A stretch of DNA of 64,000 nucleotides, taken from Centropus unirufus (taxonomy: Eukaryota > Chordata > Aves > Cuculiformes > Centropidae). The position numbers and the translations under genes are program-made. This document shows, one piece after another, positions 13,086 to 24,695 of the stretch; within the stretch, counting starts at the first letter, position 1; each line of letters begins with the position of its first letter. The stretch lies in NCBI GenBank assembly GCA_013397695.1, contig VYZI01000203.1:597497-661496 (forward strand), written 5' to 3'. The notes beneath the pieces were generated by a model. It was not told the origin of the DNA. It ran no database searches and saw nothing but the letters and a program-made list of their open reading frames with translations.

Positions 13086-14465
13086 AAGCATGCCCAGGAA
13101 GACAGAAGTGGGAGAAGATGGAGGAGTTAATAACAAAGTTTTCAAGTAAAAAATACTCCAGCCAGTTCCGAGCCACAGGACCGGCCTGAGCAGATGGATG
13201 GAGGCAGAAAAGCGCACACAAACGCATCCCTGATAGAACCACAGTTACTGCCAAACGTGAACCATCTTTTCCAGAAGGAACAGAGCAAGGCGATGCTCTG
13301 TCATTACCTGTGAGCATTTAAAACATTTATGAACTTTTCTGGAAGGAACTGACTATTTACAGGACAACGAGCTTTCCGATGGCCTTTTCTTTCCTGAATG
13401 AACAGCCACCATGTGGATGAAGGGGCCAGGTTTCCTGAGCCAATTCCATGTGCAAGCGCATAAGCAGGGACTGGGCTGGGCTGGCTAGGGCTGCTGACCA
13501 TGACCCTCCCGTGTGCTACAGGAAGAGACATCAGAGCTTCTCAACAGAATCAATCAGTTCTGGCTTTGTGGCAGCCTCATTAATGGGTTCACAAACTCAC
13601 TGTAATTGTTCAGGCGTTTCAAAGTTATGAATTCCAAATGATCAGATATTAATTAAAATTTCCCTTTTTATTCCAGGGAAAGAGTCCACCGGGGAGCTCG
13701 GCAGGTCTGATGAGGGAAGGGACACGGCAAGGCAAGGGCAGACTACCTGCGGCTACGCAAAAGGCCAACACCCAGGGATGCTTAACAGAGCTCTTTGCAT
13801 CAGACCTCGAGTTGGTGCGTGCTCATCCACCTGGGACAGTGCTCATTAAAAAAGACATTTAAAGGCTGCAAGAGGGTTTCAGGGTTTTTTTTTTTCCTTT
13901 GCCTTTTACAATGCTTTTGCAAGTGTACATTACTCAAAGTCAAGTAAAGCAAAGCTCTCTTGTGTGATTCTAAGGACATAGCAATGCAATCACTACTACA
14001 GATAAAAATCAAATAAGATATTTCCCAAACCTAACAGACCATGCCGAGTTTGATGACACTTTTTTTTTTTTTTGCTTCCAGTTCCTGGTGTTACATTATT
14101 TTATCAGAAACTCAGCCTTCAAAAGAACAGAACAAAAATTCAGCTTGCCATCCTTGGGCCTTTGAACAAAGCCTTGTAAATATGACTCTAGTGCAAACGT
14201 TCACAATGCAGTGGTTGAGCAGAGGTCACTGTTGGAGGCAGGATGACCTGCATTTAAAAGCAAGGGTGTTCTCTGGCTGGGACAGACTTTAAACCTAGGG
14301 ACCACTCACATCGCAGGACCTGAATTTAAATTAGCCCAAGCTCTTGGGGTTCAGGGAACTTGCCAACTATATAACAAGTCTGGACTGCAGTTCAGGATGT
14401 TTGGATACAAAGGTTCATCGTGTAGTACAGGCGTACCCTCCACCTGCACAGCAGCCACACAGGGC
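13086..14465. other. Non-coding with two poly-T runs
   Basis: T11 lies at 13885-13895 and T14 at 14060-14073. Neither is preceded by a recognisable SINE or processed pseudogene. No gene is supported. Confidence 0.5.
14060..14073 (+). repeat. T14 homopolymer
   Basis: Fourteen consecutive T following GATGACAC, with no recognisable retroposon on either side. Confidence 0.9.
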
Positions 14466-14490
14466 ATCCAGATCTTCCAGATCTTCCAGC
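14466..14490 (+). repeat. Short tandem repeat, about 9 bp unit
   Basis: TCCAGATCT is tandemly repeated about two and a half times immediately before the CR1 copy at 14499. It may be a local duplication at the insertion site or coincidence. Confidence 0.6.
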
Positions 14491-14498
14491 AGTATAAG

Positions 14499-14760
14499 TA
14501 GAATTATAGGATGGTTTGGGTTAGAAGGGACCTTAAAGCCCATCCATCCCCACCACATGGGCAGGGACACCTCCCACTGGATCAGATTGCTCAAATCCCC
14601 ATCTAGTCTGGCCTTGAACACCTCCAGGGATGGGGCAGCTACAATTTCTCCTGGCAACCTGGGCCAGTGTCTCCCCATCCTCACAGCAAAATATATCGTC
14701 CCAAGATCTCACCTAAATCTCCCCTCTTGCAGCTTAAATAACACAAAATTCCACTCCCTT
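14499..14760 (-). mobile_element. CR1 LINE 3' fragment
   Basis: The plus strand reads TAGAATTATAGGATGGTTTGGG, two decayed octamers and the antisense 3' UTR start, then the GGGCAGGGACACCTCCCACTGG and CACCTCCAGGGATGGGGCAGC boxes. About 260 bp of minus-strand CR1 remain, truncated at 14760. A 145-codon frame over it is an antisense shadow. Confidence 0.93.
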
Positions 14761-17700
14761 CATATAGGAGTCTGGCTGTAACCTCTGAAGTAGAACTTGG
14801 TGTTTCAGGCGCTTACCTTGAAATAACTGGAGGCCATATGGCCTAAAGGAGAGCATCAGTGCCGAAAAGACCAAGACAAATAATAGGGTGGAATTAAACA
14901 ATAGCCAGGCCTTGGTCTGCACTGCTGAACAGGGGTGAATTTTAACCTTCAGTGAATTACAGAACAGCTGAACTCTGCTTATTTAAAATATGTAACCTAA
15001 TTGTAATCTAAATGCAGCAGAGCCCAGCAGTATCTCTTTGCATTCGCTGCTGGGTTATGAGCAAGAGAGACATTTATTGCCCCATACATTCCCAGGGTAA
15101 TCACTTAAGTGACTTAGCCCATGCACCATACTTCCTAGATAATGGGCTAAAGCATCACTTTAGCCCAGCTGTACCTTGTGAGCCGCTCTGAAACAGCGGA
15201 GGCAGCAGCACATGAAGCCCTGGGTGCTGCAGCCTTCTCAGCACAGACCATCTAGAAGAGCGTGAGCAAAAAAACTCCTCGAACAGAAAGAAAGTAAGGT
15301 TTGATTATTTAAAAGACACAAATGAGATTGGCAAGGCCCCATTCCCGCCAGATTTTAATGAGACTTAAGTACTTAAGCTGCTCAGGAAATCCCTACTGAC
15401 AATTAATGCACCATGGGTTTCAGATGTACCCAGTGGCAGGGATGTCTGGGAACCAGAAGCAGCAGCAGGTGGCTCTGCCTGAATAAACACTCTTTTCTCT
15501 CCCACCTCACACAGCATCCACAGATTCTGCTGCCTTGTTGAGGGCAACGGAAATCTCATGAATTCCAACCAACACTCTTGGATTTACCTTCTGCTTTGTT
15601 GCCACCTCACCAGAGATGTGGGTGAACCATATTCACTCCTTGATGTCCACTTTTCCCATGAGGTTAACAGTCTGGAAGCACAACTCTACAGCACAGCACT
15701 GTCTGTTCTTGGTGGCTGCAGGTTGCTGTCTATCTCCAAGTAGCTGGTAGCCTAAATGCTCTTAGTTTCTAAGATATATTCTTATATTCTTCCCCTCATC
15801 TTGAAAGCATCTGGCATCCTCCTCCAGGACACACTCATTCTCCAGAAAGCCTGGTCCATATTCACTAATCCTGGAAGCCAATCACCCCCAAGTCCCATGC
15901 CAACACATCCCACCCTTAAGGTCTTCCTTGTCTCAGCTTGGTATCTTTCCCAGGGTGAAGAGGATGCTCTTTGTCTGGTATGAGGAAGAAACCATCCAAC
16001 CACATTCAGACATAATTAATCCAGGTGAATATCAAGAGAAAAAAGACAGTCATAATTATACAGCCACGCTTGAGAGTTAACCCTGTGTTAATTGATTACA
16101 CAAAGCTTCCTCTGTGAAGAGCACGGCTGTGGAGCTCACTACCACCTCCACCTTCCATAGAGCTGCTGTTCAAATGCCTTTCACCTTGAGAGGGGATTAT
16201 GACAAGGATTGTCTCTCGAACAAGCCTTGTTAAGAAATAGGAAATAAACGGGGGAGATTAATCTCAGAAGTCTAATGAATATTATCAGGAAGACTCCCTT
16301 GTGGGGCTCAGCAGAAAAGCTGGACGTATTTTTATTGGTATTGCTATTAGAAAGGTAACTGTGCTGGAGGCGATGCAGCCTGGGACCCAGGGGCAGTCCC
16401 TCCCCTTAGGACCTTTTGTGATGCACTTGTACAGTGCCTGAAGTCACGATCCTAGCTTTCTGCTGGCTGCAGGCAGTGCTGAGCGCCAGCACTAGACCAG
16501 CCTTGTGGAGCAGGTGGAGCTGGACGAGCACAGGAGGTCACAGGGGAATGGATCCACAGCTCCCAGCTCGAGGCTGGACTGGGGTTGTGTCACAGACAGA
16601 ACAAACCACGCTGCTATCAGCAGAACAGAGAAGCAGAGGGTTCCCAAGGGATTCAAAAAAGTGTTTCTTACTGGCAGAAACATGACGGGCAGATGTCATT
16701 TGGATTCATGGCCCCATTTGTCCCACATGCGGTCACAGGCACATGATGCATGGGCTCACATAGATGGGTCTAGTACAGCTGGAGCCCCTGACAGGTCTGT
16801 CCAAGGAGAAAACTGCACTGAGGGGTCAGACCCAAGGATCAAGTAACCCCCAAATGCTCATATTCAGAGCGGCTGTTCTCCATGTCCCTTTGAGTCCTAG
16901 GGGAGGGAAGGCAGCCATACAGAGGACAAGCCCATGCGTTTCCTCCCACCTTTGCTGCAGTAACAAGATCTCCATGAGGCAGGGTTTGCTGCTGCTCCAC
17001 CTGGCAGCCTTCACTCCTGGCTCTGCCCACCCCCAGGACCACCTCCCAGGCCCATTACTGTCCTGGCAAATCTGATGGCTCTTCAACGAGGAAAGCTCTG
17101 CTCTGGCAGCAGAATTGTTTATTTTCCTCCCGAAGCTGTGTGATAAATCACCCTGACACATCCCAGCCACCATGAAACCTCCTCAGCTGCAAGGAACGTT
17201 GTGCAAGGTTTTGTCTGCAGTGCCTGGTACATTCTCAACATTTAACTTCTATTTGCAATAGTGACTCGAGCAAGAGGAGATTGATGAGGGCGACAACGCC
17301 AACATCCCCCCTGCTTCTCCCTGTTCACTTAAAGCTGGGAAACCCATCCTGCCTGTGCTGTTTGAGCCCTTCACACAGCACTTCCAGGGTCACACACCAG
17401 AAGCACACCCAAAGCAAGAGGTGTGTTTAACTCTGAAATCCTAATCACAATTCTTGGAACACAACCACACCAGAGCCCCCAGGGAACTCTGGGCAATGTT
17501 CCCAGCTGATGCCAGTCAAGGCAGGACCACAGGGAAACCACTCCGACTGGCCCCAGAGAGCAATCCAGACCACTGAACCACAGCTTCTTTGCTCTTACTT
17601 TGGACAAGAGCTACAAGGTGACTGCTCATGTCCCATGTGAAGGGAAAAAACAAAGCATTTCTAAAGAGAATCACACCAGAACAGAGCCGTCCAAGCCTTG

Positions 17701-19787
17701 CATCCCAAATTACAGCTAGAAATGCTTGTATACTTGATTTTCTTCCTTTATAACATAGGGAAGAGTAAGGTAAGTTAAACTGACAGCCTGAATTTCAGCT
17801 GCCCAAGAACACAAAGAGCCTCCCTCCACATTTCAGGGAGCCAGACACATTTCTAATGCAAATACTCAAACCCACCAGAAATTTTATCATCATCATCCCT
17901 TGCTCAGAGATGCCAAGCTCTCAGCAAACTTATCACACAGGCACTTGTTCTGGGATAGGCAAAAGATGGACCCGTGTCCTGGCAGAGGTGTCAGTACCTC
18001 CATGACTCCACCTCTGATTTTAAGAACTACACATAGGCTCAGTAAATCACCAGCTCCAAGTTCACACAATCCCATAATCCCTGGGTGGAAGATCTCCATT
18101 ATCTGTCCAGTACAAGGCACATTATTAACGGCTTATGTTTGCTGTAGGTAAAGGTCATTTTTAATGCTTTTAATGATTTAAAAATGGATTCTCCTTTCAG
18201 ATTTACTATTTTCAATAAGCTTGGCTGTGAAAACCCTACCCAGTAAGTAATGGGCATTAAAAGGTAGAGATTCAACTCGTTCAGTTCTCCAAAGCAGAGC
18301 TCAGAAGGGATGAATATTAATGTATGGTTGCCCAGCAGAGATTTAAAAGCCAGTGTGGGCAGAAAACACAGGGCAGATTTTCAAAAGAACCTCCAAAATT
18401 AAAAACTTACCTTTAAAGAGCAAGTTTATACACATTTGCTGCCCTCTGAGCACATCACAACTGGCTTTGGATGGACAAATGCCACCTTTTGCTGCACAAA
18501 TATCAAAGCATCCTTTACTTTGGTCTCTTCTGCACCAAGTTAGCTGGAAAGGACAACCATCTTTGTCCAGCCTCGTGATTTAAGTGATATTCATTCATGC
18601 TGTGAACAGGAAAATACTACTAAAACCTCCCTCAAAGCCTGACCAACACATGAAGTGTACCGCTAAGGCTCTTTTGAAGCACAGTTTCATTCTGCCAACA
18701 GGAGAATTTACACCTACGAAAGCAATTCAGGAATTCTTCCCCAGCTCCTTCCCACTGTCACCCTCTCCATTCTCCGTTTCAGGACAGCTGCATAGCCTTC
18801 TCCCAGCAACCTTCAGGTGATATCCCGAAGGTCCAGCGTGATCAGTGAGAGAAGCCTGGAAGACCAGAGCTCCACGAGGCAGTGCCAAAGCACTTCATGA
18901 ACAGGTCTGGTCAGACAACGCCCGAGGACCAAACAGCCGGCTGGCCACAGGACCTGAGAGTCAACAGGTAGCTCCTGAGCTGACCTCTAAAGAGTGTGGA
19001 GCTTCCCTCCCAGGAGCTGATGACTGTTCTAGCATTGAAAATTCCCTCAAGAGCAGAAATGACAAAGAGCAGCTCTTCATCAACAGTCACTCAGATGAAA
19101 TGACTCATTATCAAGTATGATTCTTTTCAGTTTCTCACACGACCGTTAAATTGGAAGCACTGAAGCACTTTGCTTTGTGTGGCATTTGATCTCTGTTTTC
19201 TTTCTTTAATGCTATTATTTAAGCTTAGCTACAAGGTAGTTCTAAATAAAGAGAGAAGAGAGACAATTGCAGCTTTGTTATCAGGCACCACACAGCTCCC
19301 CCAGATTGCATTTGTTCTTTCAAGTGTCCCCAGTTTTCTTTCCTGTATTGTAGAGCATCCCTGCCTCTCCAGTGTGGTAGCAGCAACAGCATCATTGATG
19401 AGGAACCTTTCTGCTCCTCATTAATGCCAAGAATCCAGAGAGGCATCCGGTGTGCAAACAGTGACCCAGCTCCTGAAGGCAAGGAGCAACTATACACTTG
19501 TTTGGACTTCTAATGTCACACCTCACTGTCTCCTGTCACAGCAAAACTATCTCATCAGGGACTTTTAGCCTTCCGAGATCCGGCATCTCCCTGTTCTGCA
19601 AGAGACTAAACTTGATAGGCTAAAACATCAGCAGCAATCACATCATGCATACCTCAGTCTTGCAAGAAAATCAGCCTGCCCTAAGACCTCAGCAAGGTCA
19701 GAGCAACCTCAGCTTCCTGGGATGTGCATGCTATATAAATATTGCTTATTCATATGGATGCACTCAGATTGTTATGCAAATAAAAAC
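14761..19787. other. Non-coding stretch, one strong hairpin
   Basis: No gene supported. A perfect inverted repeat with 10 bp arms and a 5-base loop lies at 15143-15167. The remaining sequence is ordinary; frames of 60-115 codons near 16.4-17.2 kb sit in locally GC-richer DNA and look like chance. Confidence 0.45.
15143..15167. repeat. Perfect inverted repeat (10 bp arms, 5-base loop)
   Basis: TGGGCTAAAG (15143-15152) is mirrored by CTTTAGCCCA (15158-15167) around the loop CATCA. It is isolated, with no nearby T-run or repeat family to explain it. Confidence 0.8.
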
Positions 19788-20142
19788 CATAGAATAAAAT
19801 CATTAAGGTTGGAAAAGACCTCCAAGCTCATCCAGGCCAACCATTAGCCAGGCACCACTGTGCCTGCTAAACCATACTCCAAGTGCCACATCTCCCTGTT
19901 TTTCGAACCCCTCCAGTGAAGGTGACTCCCCCACTGCCCTGGGCAGCCTCTCCAGTGCTTCACCACTCTTTACCAAAAGAAAGTTTTCCTAATACTTAAT
20001 CTAAACCCAGGTCCCTCAGCCACTTCCCATAAGCCCTTTGCTTCCGACCCTTCCTCAGCTCTGTTCCCTTTCTCTGAACACGCTCCACCAACAAAATTCT
20101 TGTAGTAAGGAGCCCAAAACTGAACACAGAATTCAAGGTCAT
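19788..20142 (-). mobile_element. CR1 LINE 3' fragment, different and older-looking subfamily
   Basis: The plus strand starts CCATAGAATAAAATCATTAA and continues with antisense CR1: GGTTGGAAAAGACCTCCAAG, CATCCAGGCCAACCATTA and, further in, CCCAAAACTGAACACAGAATT near 20110. The GGAAAAGACCTCCAAG form and the block order differ from the GAAGGGACCTCAAAGCCC copies, so this is another CR1 subfamily. It is minus strand, about 355 bp and 5'-truncated. Confidence 0.93.
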
Positions 20143-22527
20143 TTTAGGAAGTCACATTAATGCAACTGTCCAAGAAAAAACCTCAGGAAAGTTACAGGTA
20201 TCTCCATGAAACTGAAAAACATCAGTTCCTCAGTGGGACGGAACTATCATTCTCCCCACAGATTTACCTTCTGGTTAGACAGCAGTAGCCACAGCGCTGT
20301 TCTGTCCTTCCCCTTGGTGATGAAAACAACAGGTTGTAGCAGTCCCTGGCATCTCTGCAACTTCTTGTCTGTCCTAGAGAATCAACTTATCTTATCTGAT
20401 CAAAGACAAAACTCTTTGGCCAGAAGCCAGCCTCCAACGCAAAGCCGGAACAATCCATTGGAAAGAGCAGGAATATGCCAGAGGAGCTGACATCAGCATC
20501 TGGCCCAGATCACTCAGCAGTTCTTCAGCACACAGGGATTTTATGAATGTGGCATTTTATCTCAGCAATTACATTAGCCTTGCGCTCAGGCATTTCAACC
20601 TCAGTTTCCAGAAGCCCAGCATCTCAGGATACATTATGGGGTTGGTACCAGAGCAGTTGGAGGATTTCCACTCCAAAACAAATGCAAGCTGTTTAGGGTC
20701 CCTCAGCAGATGATGCTCAAAGTTGTCTGTGTTGCCTAGCATCTTCCCTTGCAAATCACCTATTACAGGGACATGCGTGTGCAAACATGCACGTACACAT
20801 CACACAAACATTGCCCACAGATTCCAGAGTGGATGTTCTAAGAGCTTGTCAGGATCTGTGTACCCACGGAGGTGTAGCGGTGAAGGCAGTCAGCACATGA
20901 CAGCTGTCACTGCCATCAACGCCAAGAAGAGGAGACAGACCTTCACAGCCAGAGGCACACATCCGCGCCGGTCGTGTACAACCACGTGCAGGAAATCAGA
21001 TTGAGAGGGGATCTGGCCAGGAAGCTGCTAAGGCAAGCGATGCTGGTGTCAAAATATGCACTACAGCAGCATGGGATTCTGACAGCTTCTCCACAGGAGG
21101 TTTGCATGAACACAGTGAGCAGAGGGGGGGGGGAAATTCATGGTCTGACCTGAAGCCCACCATGGGCCAAACGAAAACATCCCCTGGCAGCAGAGCACTG
21201 CTGCACCAGCTGCCCCACAAGTCCAGGAGAAAACGAGCTCCATATTTTTGAACTCACACCCAGCTTTTTGCAAGACTCTGATGCTGATTTTGACAATGTG
21301 AAGTTTACATCAAGAGAGCAATGAAGTTCCGCTGGTGTCCATCCCATCTCTCATGACTTGGACAGGTATTCTGAGCAGGGGGTGCCCTTTCTTTGCTTCT
21401 ATATCCATTAATGAGTTGGCCAAAAGGCTGAATGCTGGCTCTGCCATCATCAGTGCAAGGTAGAGCTGATAACACTGCAGGTAAAAAAAGCTCAAGATCC
21501 TCATCTGGCATGAGCTAACATACCTTGACCTGGTGACTGACTCGGCTCCAAATCCTTGGTAACCTGGCCAAGCACAGCGGTAGAGACCCGAGTCTTGCAG
21601 ATCTCAAGATAGAGTTGAGAGTCCAGACTGTTCTGCCCAAGTTTACACCCAAACACACAAGAGAAACACATCACTGCTAAGCTGGAAGATCATTGTATTT
21701 CCCTCCCACCCCCAGAAAAGAATCTTCCTGAAGTAGGGGCCTTTAACGGAAAGAGAAAGTAGCCTTGGTGTGGCAGGGCATAAACTGGAACATGAGCATC
21801 CCCAGCCAGAGCAAGGGACCATCAGTCATTATTTCTCCCTCTGATTTTCCCTAAGCTATTTTGTTAGTATGGATTAAAACATGACTTATTACGCCCTGGA
21901 AAAGCAACGATTCTGTTCAACTTTCCTAACATAAATGACAATTAATAGCCAGAGTTTCAAGGCAGTTGTTTCTAAAGATCTTTTCAAATATGATTTGAAC
22001 GGCCTGCAACAAGGGAGTGTCTGACCCTGCAGAGGTGCTGGCTGCCCATGGCTCACGAGGATGCCAGGCAGTAATCCAAGTGCTCAGCACCTTGCAGGAT
22101 AAGCACAGAAAACCATCACTGGACCTAGACAGGCAGTGTGGCAGCTTCCCTTCTGCTGTGCAACTGATTTTGTCCCTGCTGCACTCCAAGTCCCTTCCGA
22201 GGGCTGCACCAGTGCATTTGGTACCAGCGCTGCAGCGCTTCCTCCTGCACCCACATTCCAGCCAATCCCTCCCCGACTTCAACAGAGCAACACAGACAAA
22301 TCAGCCCAGGATCGGGCCGGTAACATCCGAGTGGGCACTTAACACAATCGCTGCATTACCAACAAGTTTAGTCATTAATTCCAAATACTTCCTAATAGCT
22401 TTGATAAGTGCTTAGGGATGGAGGAGCTACAAACCATCACGGAGAAGTCACAGTTTGCCCTTCACTTATCGTTTTCTATTATTCATAACAAAGTTGCCTG
22501 GTACTGGCTGTAGCTGTAAAGCCTTTT
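20143..22527. other. Non-coding stretch with a small CpG patch and G10 run
   Basis: Eight CpGs fall within 20866-20986, dense for this part of the window; the frame over them is discussed as a finding. A run of ten G lies at 21124-21133. No gene is supported in the rest, including the overlapping frames at 21926-22415. Confidence 0.4.
21124..21133 (+). repeat. G10 homopolymer
   Basis: Ten consecutive G, unusual in otherwise AT-leaning DNA. Prone to sequencing and length error. Confidence 0.85.
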
Positions 22528-22566
22528 AAATGGAAAGCGTTTTAAGGAGAGTAAACCTTTCCATTT
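22528..22566. repeat. Inverted repeat with 10 bp perfect arms
   Basis: AAATGGAAAG at 22528-22537 is matched by CTTTCCATTT at 22557-22566 around a 19-base loop, in an AT-rich region that also holds the palindrome at 22843. Confidence 0.75.
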
Positions 22567-22842
22567 GTAATTTTTCAAACAGTACATAAAAATATCAGAA
22601 CACGTCAAGCCTGCACAAGTGCTCCATGGACGGTTATGCACTTTATTCCAGGATGAGGCATAATTTAAACAAGGAGAGCTTAAAAAATAAAATAATTTTG
22701 CATCTGGATAGCACTTTCTTGTTCTCCCTGTGATTCCCAGCCTCAAGTAGCTTCCTGTATACTCATTTTGATTGCAAACAAGCTATCGATTGAGGTGCCG
22801 TCTTTCATCATTTCAACTTTTTTAATTGACCTGCTCACCCTT
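22567..22842. other. AT-rich stretch between two inverted repeats
   Basis: No CR1 or gene recognised. AT-rich, with an AAAAATAAAATAA-like run near 22682-22694. A candidate conserved non-coding block, judged only by its dense symmetry and lack of repeat signature. Confidence 0.3.
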
Positions 22843-22866
22843 TGTTCTTAATTGCAATTAAGAACA
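22843..22866. promoter_or_regulatory. Perfect 24 bp palindrome with homeodomain-type core
   Basis: The 24 bases are exactly self-complementary around 22854/22855, with core TTAATTGCAATTAA. The core contains TAAT and ATTA separated by four bases, a layout paired-type homeodomain dimers can bind, and a central TTGCAA half resembling C/EBP sites. Symmetry is seen directly; binding is inference. Confidence 0.45.
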
Positions 22867-24120
22867 GTTTTTAATGACCACCAGACACTGAAACTCTGCA
22901 ACTGTCAGACAAGTGCAGGTCAGGAGAGGAATCCTTCAAGTTTCGCATCCCCACTCAGTGACATGGTCTGCTGCAGCCAGAGACCTGGACAACCCAAAAC
23001 CTGGCCCACGCTCTCCAGCAAAGCCGGTCTCAGCACAGGCTGAAAAGAAATTCTATGTCCATAATAGAACTACAAATTCAGCCACAGGATGTGGGAGAAA
23101 AAAGACTGACCACTAATAATGTGGCTTGAAACCATTATCTGTAGCTAACAAATGTGTTAACAAGGGTGGTGGGTTTCTCAAATCAGTCTGAAAGGGCACG
23201 TGTGAATAACACCAGTAGGTTCTGTCTGTTGTAGCCAGAGAGCTCAGGGCATTACACATCACATTTATTGAACAGTTTGTTATAACCATCTAAGTTGTAA
23301 TGATAAATAAACATCAGCAGTGTTATAGGCCAGATCAGTCACAGTTATTTACCCCTAACTGCAGATTTTGGCCTTTTAAGTTTATTTACAATGTCAACTG
23401 TGTCCTGAAATAAATGAAAGCCACTCATTTCTCTAGGCACCTTCTCTATCCTGAATCTGTTACTCCAGCCAGACAGCAGGAGTCAAAACCCATCACACTC
23501 CTGGCAACTGAAGAGTTACATAACCAAGCTGTTTACCCCAACACAACACATTGCTTTGCTGGGCAACAAGGTTCCAGGAGAGAGTGACGCATCCTTGTGC
23601 CATGAGTGAGAGCTGTAACCACATCCCTGAGAACAGGGCTCAATCATCTCACCCCGAAACCGAGACATTCCTTTGGATGTGTCCTTGTCCACACATTATT
23701 TCATTACTTTGAAGCTGTAAGATAGGGTTTCTCTGTGTGGACAAGGGTCTGACTCCTTTGGCAAGGCTGAAGAGGCTGACACTGAGATCACAGCCCCAAG
23801 TCAGCCTTCTCATGCTTCGTCTTCAGAAGATAAGGGTCATCACCAGGCTGGGCACAGCTGGGCAACCAACCTGACCTGATTATTCATTTTTCCAGACTGC
23901 TATTGCTGCAGAGGATAAGAGGAAGAAATCAAGCCGTTCAGGTTTCTCAGCAGTTCCCTCCTGACCCTGGTGTGGGAACAGGCACCTCAAAGTGGGCTTA
24001 TTAAGTATAGGAATATTCTCTGTAAAAGATGACATCTGCAGTTGTGGCTTCCGGAAACATTCCGATAGCTCTTTCCACCAAGAATCACAGCTACTCTTCA
24101 AGTAAGCCTTAGATCACAGA
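22867..24120. other. Non-coding stretch, no gene seen
   Basis: Ordinary AT-leaning sequence. No CR1 signature and no protein-like frame. Confidence 0.5.
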
Positions 24121-24340
24121 ATTACCTGACAGGTTCACTACTTTTATTGTTATGGATTTTATATTTCAATCACACAAAGCTGCCCAGGGCCTTACAGTAA
24201 GACTTCTTTTATAAAATCAAACAAAATTAAATAAGCAAGTGTTGATCCAGTAACACCTCCCCCAACAGGCTTTTCTTCGTCCCTTTGGATGGAACAAGCC
24301 CTGCAAAACACCTATAAAAAACTCGGAAGTGAATAAATCA
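24121..24340 (-). repeat. Non-CR1 segment shared with 43299-43520, attached to a CR1 3' end
   Basis: This ~220 bp block aligns, at roughly 85 percent identity by eye with a few small gaps, to 43299-43520. Shared runs include GGATTTTATATTTCAATCAC and CAAGTGTTGATCCAGTAACA. It lies directly beyond the 3' end of the minus-strand CR1 that follows. Read on the CR1 strand, the block ends about 22 bases after AATAAA (plus-strand TTTATT at 24143-24148). A CR1-octamer-like ATTCTGTGATC (reverse complement) sits at its outer end, in this copy only. It may be a 3'-transduced segment, an extended CR1 3' tail, or part of another repeat. Confidence 0.75.
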
Positions 24341-24695
24341 TCAAATCATGGAATGGTTTGGGTCAGAAGGTGCCTCAAAGCTCATCCACTTCAACCTTCT
24401 GCCATGATCAGGGACACCTCCCACTGCATCAGGGGGCTCCAAGCCCCATCCAACCTGGCCTTGAACACCTCCAGGGTTGGGGCAGCCACCACTGCTCTGG
24501 GCAACCTGGACCAGGGCCCTCCCCGTCCTCACACAAAAACATTTCTTCCCAAGACCTCATCTCAATCTTCCCTCTTTCAGCTTCAAACCATTCCTCCTCA
24601 TCCTATCCCTCCCCTCCCTGATGAAGAGCTCCTTCCCAGCTTTCTTGGAGCCCCTTTCAGTATTGAAAGCTGCTCTAAGGTCTCCCTCAGATCTG
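24341..24695 (-). mobile_element. CR1 LINE 3' fragment joined to the shared segment
   Basis: Antisense CR1 starting near TCAAATCATGGAATGGTTTG (24341) with the GGTCAGAAGG and CTTCAACCT variants that it shares with the copy at 43521, so both belong to one subfamily. It runs through the usual antisense boxes to about 24695. Minus strand, 5'-truncated at a different point from its partner. Confidence 0.92.

Noticed and set aside
12749..13189. 146-codon frame over the pyrimidine tract
   Set aside because: Open because the C+T-rich strand is short of stop codons. The peptide is low complexity.
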